This document shows positions 58,214 through 64,000 of a stretch of 64,000 bases of DNA, in pieces. Source of the stretch: Thuidium tamariscinum. Its lineage: Eukaryota > Streptophyta > Bryopsida > Hypnales > Thuidiaceae. The notes below the pieces were generated by a model that did no database searches, had not been told where the DNA came from, and was given only the letters and a program-made list of their open reading frames with translations. The stretch spans positions 8,261,501 through 8,325,500 of the forward strand of contig OX344749.2 of assembly GCA_947034885.2 (NCBI GenBank). The letters run 5' to 3'. How positions within the stretch are numbered: the first letter of the stretch is position 1; every line of letters starts with the position of its first letter. A program made the position numbers and the translations under genes.

Positions 58214-59540
58214 CTTATAAGGATGTTGTGGATGAAAATGGTCTAATGGAAGACAAGGAATTATTGCATGTAAGATAGAATTGCAATTTTTCATCCTTGA
58301 AATTTTGTGCAAAAAAGGAACTTCATAAACAATAGTTTGGTTTCCAATTATTACCTTTGAATTTTTTTAAGTAGATGATTTGCCCTATTACAAAAAGGAT
58401 AATTTCCACAAAGATTACAAGGTTAATAATGATAGTTTGCTATGCATAGACTAACTTTTGACAATTCAGCAAAATTCATGTATTGATACCAACAATTATA
58501 AAACTTAAACAATGCTACATTGTATTGCCACATCATATTGTCAATTTCATATGGTCACATTTTCTTCTTCAATCTTTTTTGTTGTAGTAGGTACAAAAAT
58601 GCTTCTAGCTAGGTATAAAATAAATTTTGTTTGGCCTCTTTTTGAAGCCAAAATGTATATGTTTCTAGCAACACTTCTAAATCTATATGGTGTTTCGAAA
58701 AGCTTAAACAATCTCTCATATCTAATGCTTCAAAGTTGCCTTCACTTGCTATACAGGGTGATAGCCAAAAACACTTGTACTATTTGTTGTGTTTTTTAAT
58801 GGTACTCATGATTTTTTTCTAAGGTACTTTAAAATTAGAAAAAATAACTTTAAATTTTTTAAATATGGATAATGTATAAACCTTGAAGATGAAAGTAACC
58901 ACCAAAGGAAAAACATAGAAAGTCTAAGTAGGAGAACCAAAAAGTGCCAACTCTCAAGAAAACAGATACTTTGATGTTTTAATTAATAAAAAATAGAAAT
59001 AAAATTAACAAATAAAAATAAAAATAATCCATTTGTAACAACCATATAGAAGTGGTCATTGATCTAAAGAATCACCAAAATAATATTTTGTATGTTTTGA
59101 AATGCTAACTCAATGACTTCTATTTCACATAAAATTAATTGCTTTTATAATTCCTTTTGACAACAGCTAGAAGTCTATTGAAAGACCATTCCTTCCAAAT
59201 TTTAGCTCAAAATTTGTTTCTTTAGGTACTACTTTGCTTTAAAAAAAATAAAATTGAGTAATGTGATATTAAATTAGGGACTACTTTTGGATTGTAAAAC
59301 ATTTTTCAAAAATTTCAAAAACAAACAAAACAGGGTGTATAATGGTCATGAGTACCTTGTCTATAAATTTTACAAAGTTAGCTTGTGACATGTGACATAT
59401 GACATAAAATAATATATATGTTTCTTGCAATCACCCTAAATTAGATTTGATTCTTTATAGTTTTAAGTTGTACTCTTCTTTTAAAGTTTCTATTTCAATG
59501 TAACAATTGATTCCAATTTGCAAACATTCTTCACATACAG
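58214..59540. other. AT-rich intergenic DNA, no gene seen
   Basis: The 95-codon frame at 58512-58799 has no recognisable domain or splice context. Nothing else is supported. Confidence 0.55.
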
Positions 59541-59925
59541 TAGAAACACCCAAAACCGTCCAAATAAGGAATTCAGCATGGTTGGAGGCATCTTTTTCTA
59601 AAACTGATATTTTCTGGTATTAGCGAGAGAAAATCATGAATACTCAAAAAAAAAATTAAAATTTTCGGAATCAGTATGTAATTTCTACAAATTTTCAAAG
59701 AATTGGCTCCCTAGACCACTAGAACCGTCCTATAGGTGTACCCTAAACTGAACTCTACTGAAATCAGTTGTCAGTGAATGAAAATTATACATGTGTCTTA
59801 CAACTCCGTCAGCAAATTAGAGTTAAGCATTTGTCAGACACTTTAATGAACGCTTATGGACAGATTTAGTGACACTCTAGGGACCAGGAATAGATATAGG
59901 GACGGAAATGGGTGTTTCTCCCTTA
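59541..59925. mobile_element. MITE E, copy 2
   Basis: The left end TAGAAACACCC and the right end GGGTGTTTCTCCCTTA are inverted repeats, better preserved than in copy 1 (22682-23057). The 385 bp align in order and orientation to that copy. It is non-coding. Confidence 0.72.
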
Positions 59926-60200
59926 ATCTCTTGGATTTCTTCAATTGAACACTAGGGTGGCCCGTGCCATTGCCACGGTCTAAAAGAAAAGAAAAAAATA
60001 TTTTCTAATTTTTTTTAATGTATAGAAACTTCAAAATTCAATAACTTTCATGCCGTAGGTCTGAACACCATGAATCAAAGCCCGTGCACCCCTCCTCGCC
60101 GAGGGCTTTCCGACGGTACCAAACATGCACCCGGGGGACTCACGGTCCGGGAGATCTCAACGTAACAAACATCCAAACAAACAAACAAACAAACAGTGTA
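59926..60200. other. GC-rich segments and a CAAA microsatellite
   Basis: CACTAGGGTGGCCCGTGCCATTGCCACGG at 59949-59977 is a compact hairpin-like GC block (shown here in two parts: CACTAGGGTGGCCCGTG and CCATTGCCACGG). A second GC-rich block lies at about 60079-60168, and a (CAAA)n run at 60173-60195. Together they look like the remains of an inserted element; no coding sequence is seen. Confidence 0.4.
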
Positions 60201-62829
60201 TCTTCATAGGAACATGCTAATTGAGATTCATATAATGCATTTGTGCTGCGGTGATTTCTTCTCATAACTAGCTGGTTGACTTTGTTTTTTGAGAGATTCT
60301 CTCAATAAAAGAAAAACTTTGTTTTCTTTTTGCAATCTTTGTCTTTCAGAGGCCTTTGAACCCTTGAATTGTAGTATGGGTAGAACCACCTGTAACCGAT
60401 CATTTAAGCTATTGGAGACATGATCTGGTGTAGTATAAGGCAAAACAAATATTTTTAGAGGTGTAAAGATAAAAATGACGAGGATTGTAAAAAGTTTGGT
60501 AATTTATCACATGAACTGAAATTACTATGAATTTTGAAAGGCCAAAAGTATTGGAGACCTACAGCCAACATGTAGACCCTTTCAATTACAACCATAGAAG
60601 AATTCCATTCTTGTTTATTACTTCTTTCTTACTTGTTTACTAGCTTTGGAACATGTATTGTGAACTTATTAGTCCCAACCTTGATAATAAAAAAAACATG
60701 CATTCCAAGCTCTGGTTGGAAATCTGTTCTAGCCTAACTGGAAATAAATGGAGTCTATAGGTTGGAGATGGGGTGTTGATCAGTTACAGGTGGTTCTACC
60801 TTATTCTATCTCTATCTTATTCTATTCAGATAGGGATCTCACTCTCTTTCATTTAAAAATAATTTAGAGTAGAGTTTAAAGGCCTTAAAATGATTGGAGT
60901 AATACATATTACATCCTTTAATCTCATATTTTTTTGTTAACCATTTTTTTAGATTTAATATGTGAACAGAGGATTGAAAGAGTTCAAATCATTTGTACAA
61001 TTTTAAGGACTTTATGATCAAACATTATAATCTTTCAATTTATAAATTTTTAGATGGATAAAATTTATCAAAAGGTTATCTTTTTGTTCAATTTAGAGCA
61101 AATTCTAAGAAGCTCAAAAATGAACTTAAGCATTTAGGGTTTAATGAAAATATTGAACAATCTAACTAACCAAAAAAATTCCCTTTAAAAAAATGATTTG
61201 ATTTGATTGGTATGCATGTATGTTAAAAAAGAAGGATGTTAAATCCGTCCTACAAAGTGGGTCTAACAAGGTAAAACTCATGTTATTTGGGGATAAAAGT
61301 AAAAAATCTCCCTATTTTTGTGCCATGTTTTAGGGTATGTTGCAAGATCCCCAACTAATTTGAGATCTCCAGTAGTAAATATGAATTCAGAATTTGCAAA
61401 AAAAAATTGTGCAAAAAATTTAAAAAAATTCAGCGTTTACTCCTGGGGTAAATGCAGCCCGCTGGTCCCACTTTGTGAGACAGGTTTAACCCTGAAATGT
61501 CTCAATCCTTTTTTGAATTTTTGCGCATTTTTGTTTGTAGCTTTGTACAGATATATCATTTACCAGAATTGAATGAATTTGGTCATTAAGGAAGGTTGTC
61601 TTTTCTAGATTCAAGTATTACATTTGATAAATGAGAAGTTAATTGGATGAAACAGTGCCTTGAAGCCCTCTATTCATCGTCCAGAATATGGACGTCGGAG
61701 CGCTTCAGGGTTAATGTCCCATGTCAAAAAATGTAAGGAATTTTGTTTCAGGTGACAAAATCAAATTATGACAAGTTTCATTAAGTAAGTAATTGTGGCA
61801 ACTTTTTAACAAAAAATAAAACTAGAGGTTTTGTTTAATTCATTTTTTAATAATTTTAGGAGAAAACAAAATCATAGTGTACTAATAGATCTGTACTAAT
61901 AGATTGCATACTACAATATTATGATTGCCCGATAGATTGCACACTATAACATTATGGCCAATAGAATTGAGGATATCTATATATATTTCTAATTATTATC
62001 CATTTAGTATTTCATATCAATATTATTATACAACCTTCTATATAAAAAAACCATCAAGAGTGAAAACAAATTATTCATTATGAAATTTTTTTTCATATTG
62101 TTTCAATTGATTTGCTTAAGAGAGATATTTTTCTTAGGCTTTTGGATGTCTAAATTGTGTATAGAAGAACTTCCCTAATTCAATAAGATTAGTAGTAGTT
62201 TGAGACATTACATAAAAGACGTTAGTGCATTAGGAAGGAGCACAATTTGCATATAAGGTTCATATTAAGTTATTGAGCCAAGATCAATTCATAAGAGGAT
62301 TTCTAGTTGTTTTAGAAGATTGTGAGTTGTCAAATGCTAGGAACGTTGGGAACTGTGCCACATCAACATGGTGATGTAGTTGAACGACTACCACATCTGA
62401 TCATCTTCATTAGTTAATTATTTCAATTAATTATTAAATGTTTAAAAAAAAATTTTAATCATTTTTTTCTTCTTCATACATTCTGAAAATTTTGGAAAAT
62501 TTAAATTAATTTTTTCCCAAAATTCCAAAATTCACACTAATAGGGGTTGGGTTGTAGCAGTAGAAATAGTTTTTGGGAACAACCTTGAAATAGTCTCTCA
62601 GAGATCTAAAAATCCTCTTATGATTAATATTCTTTGATAGTATTTTATAGAATTAAAGAGTATTGAGTTAAAGAGGTTCTAGTGTAATAAAATTTTGGAA
62701 GATGAAAAATCCCCCTTAGAATGAATTTAACCCCTAAAACACTAATTTGTGGTTTTTGCTATATTGTCACAATTTTGGTAGCTCACTTCAAATGGAGTTT
62801 TTATTTTTTTTCTTTGAAATCTTCAAACA
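60201..62829. other. AT-rich intergenic DNA with relic repeats
   Basis: The segment 60830-61150 is a partial third copy of repeat M (2002-3265). The segment 61290-61480 is a reverse-complement relative of mini-element K. A short tandem (AGATTGCA.ACTA.AA.ATTATG, period about 35 bp) lies at 61898-61960. No gene is seen. Confidence 0.5.
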
Positions 62830-63661
62830 ACATTTTCCAAAGGAATACCTTTAAGGCCCAATAATTTTCATAACTTTTGACTACATGCTTAAAAATTTAT
62901 TGTTTGATATGTAATTTTCATTGCTCAACAAATAGCCTAAGTAGGAAAAAAAATTCTTTAAAATTTTTTATTTTAAAATAACAACTTGAAATTGGTTTAT
63001 TAGATTTATATCTAAGTGGAAAGATTTGAATTGTTCTATTTTGATAAATGAATCAAAAGTTATGAAGAGTTTTATTTTGGGGTACTAGTAGTTATAGATC
63101 TCTACTCTACCAAAAAAGTTTAAAATCCTTTATATAATTCAATTCTTAATATTTTTGGAAAAATAAAAACATTAGTTATACATTGTTTATTACAACATTA
63201 CAACCATTGGAATTGTCATTTTTCAATTCCATTAATAAATTGTTAATAATTTAGTATTTGAATCATACTTCATTTCTTTCTACATATATATATTTTTTTA
63301 TATGTTATATGATCAAAAAAAATTCAAGCATGTAGCAAACTTGCTTTGAAAAACAAATCCAAAGAATAATCACTATTTTGGACATAATTTCATTCATATG
63401 TGACCATCTAAAGTGCAGCTACCCGGTTTTTCACAAATTAAAAAAAATATTTGTCAATTCAAATGCTCATATCTTGCAATCTACACAGTAGAAATTTCTG
63501 AAATTTCTTCTACCAATATCTTTTCAAACTAGTTTACTGCAAGATTCTACATTTATATGTGTTCAAAAATGTTTTGTTTTTAAAAAGTTGGTACTTAATT
63601 AGAAATGATAGTTTTGGAGCTTTTATTGGTGAAAACATAGTCAAAAACCTTTAGAGGTTAA
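62830..63661 (+). repeat. Dispersed repeat L, copy 2
   Basis: This aligns over about 830 bp with 28924-29752 in the same orientation (TTTAAGGCCCAATAATTT, AATGAATCAAAAGTTATGA, CATATCTTGCAATCTACA). It is diverged by many substitutions and small indels, and non-coding. Confidence 0.75.
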
Positions 63662-64000
63662 AAAACATGTTTTGAAATTCAATCATCATGGTCTTGTAAT
63701 TGGTGAGTTTTGTCATTGTTAGAGTAGAAGATATTCTTTTACACATTAACTAAGAAATCCAACAATTCGATGTACGAAAAAAATAATAAATATAAAAAAA
63801 TATAGCATTGCTTTAGAAAGAATATTTGGAACTTTTGATAGATTATGGCTTGAAATAAATATAGAATTCAAGGAATTGAATCATATAAATAATAATTATA
63901 TCTTTTCATATGGATTGAATGGTGAAATAAAGTGGTGTTGGATGAAATATGAGTTACATTGGGGGTCAAAAGTTGGTTTTCTAACATGGTTACAATTGAG
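63662..64000. other. AT-rich end of window, nothing identified
   Basis: The last 340 bp are AT-rich with no frame, RNA gene or element end that I can support. Confidence 0.5.

Noticed and set aside
60228-60443. Possible gene in the lysine-rich minus-strand frame
   Set aside because: 71 codons, no domain, flanked by repeats and a microsatellite.
1-64000. CRISPR array, prophage, bacterial defence or biosynthetic cluster
   Set aside because: Gene structure is eukaryotic with spliceosomal introns; repeats are MITEs and tandem duplications with irregular spacing; no such system is present.

Overview
This is a piece of a nuclear plant genome. Five genes are spliced with GT-AG introns (plus one GC-AG intron), three encode proteins I recognise as land-plant families, a degenerate TTTAGGG telomere-type tract is present, and most of the DNA is AT-rich and built from small transposons. 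The AT-rich intergenic DNA, short to medium introns, long GC-richer gene leaders and plain single-copy genes would suit a bryophyte, most likely a moss. That is an inference from style, not a match. There is no bacterial operon, CRISPR array or intact autonomous transposon.

Layout. From 1 to about 30.5 kb I see no convincing gene. It holds degenerate repeats and non-autonomous elements: foldback and terminal-inverted-repeat MITEs with TA target duplications (4.2, 14.5, 15.0-15.6 kb, one nested in another), a CACTA-type mini-element with a 3-bp duplication (11.0 kb), a 5'-truncated retroposon with a 15-bp duplication (7.4 kb), a decayed LINE reverse-transcriptase tail (10.4 kb), and a cluster of long foldbacks, a Mutator-like mini-element and other MITEs (20-23 kb).

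From 30.6 to 57 kb the base composition rises and five genes follow. They are a TIFY8-like transcription-regulator gene (33197-35438, +, 5 coding exons, 422 aa), a small multi-pass membrane protein (38738-39259, +, single exon), a conserved plant protein of unknown function (42169-44818, +, 5 exons, 377 aa), a leucine-rich-repeat protein (49150-52607, -, 6 exons, 607 aa), and a small Sel1-like-repeat protein (53833-55858, +, 4 exons, 119 aa). The last two are head to head about 1.2 kb apart. I worked out all splice junctions by hand: every junction keeps frame, and the joined protein reads through family-like sequence. They are predictions, not transcript data.

From 57 to 64 kb the window returns to AT-rich repeats: a 32-bp tandem array, a second copy of the 22.7-kb MITE, and a second copy of an 0.8-kb dispersed repeat. 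The five genes share no evident pathway; they look like an ordinary gene island between repeat deserts. The strongest unusual signals are the nested and datable MITE insertions, a MITE family that appears to insert without target duplication, a tRNA-Val(UAC)-like, intron-less sequence inside an LRR-gene intron, and the GC-AG intron.
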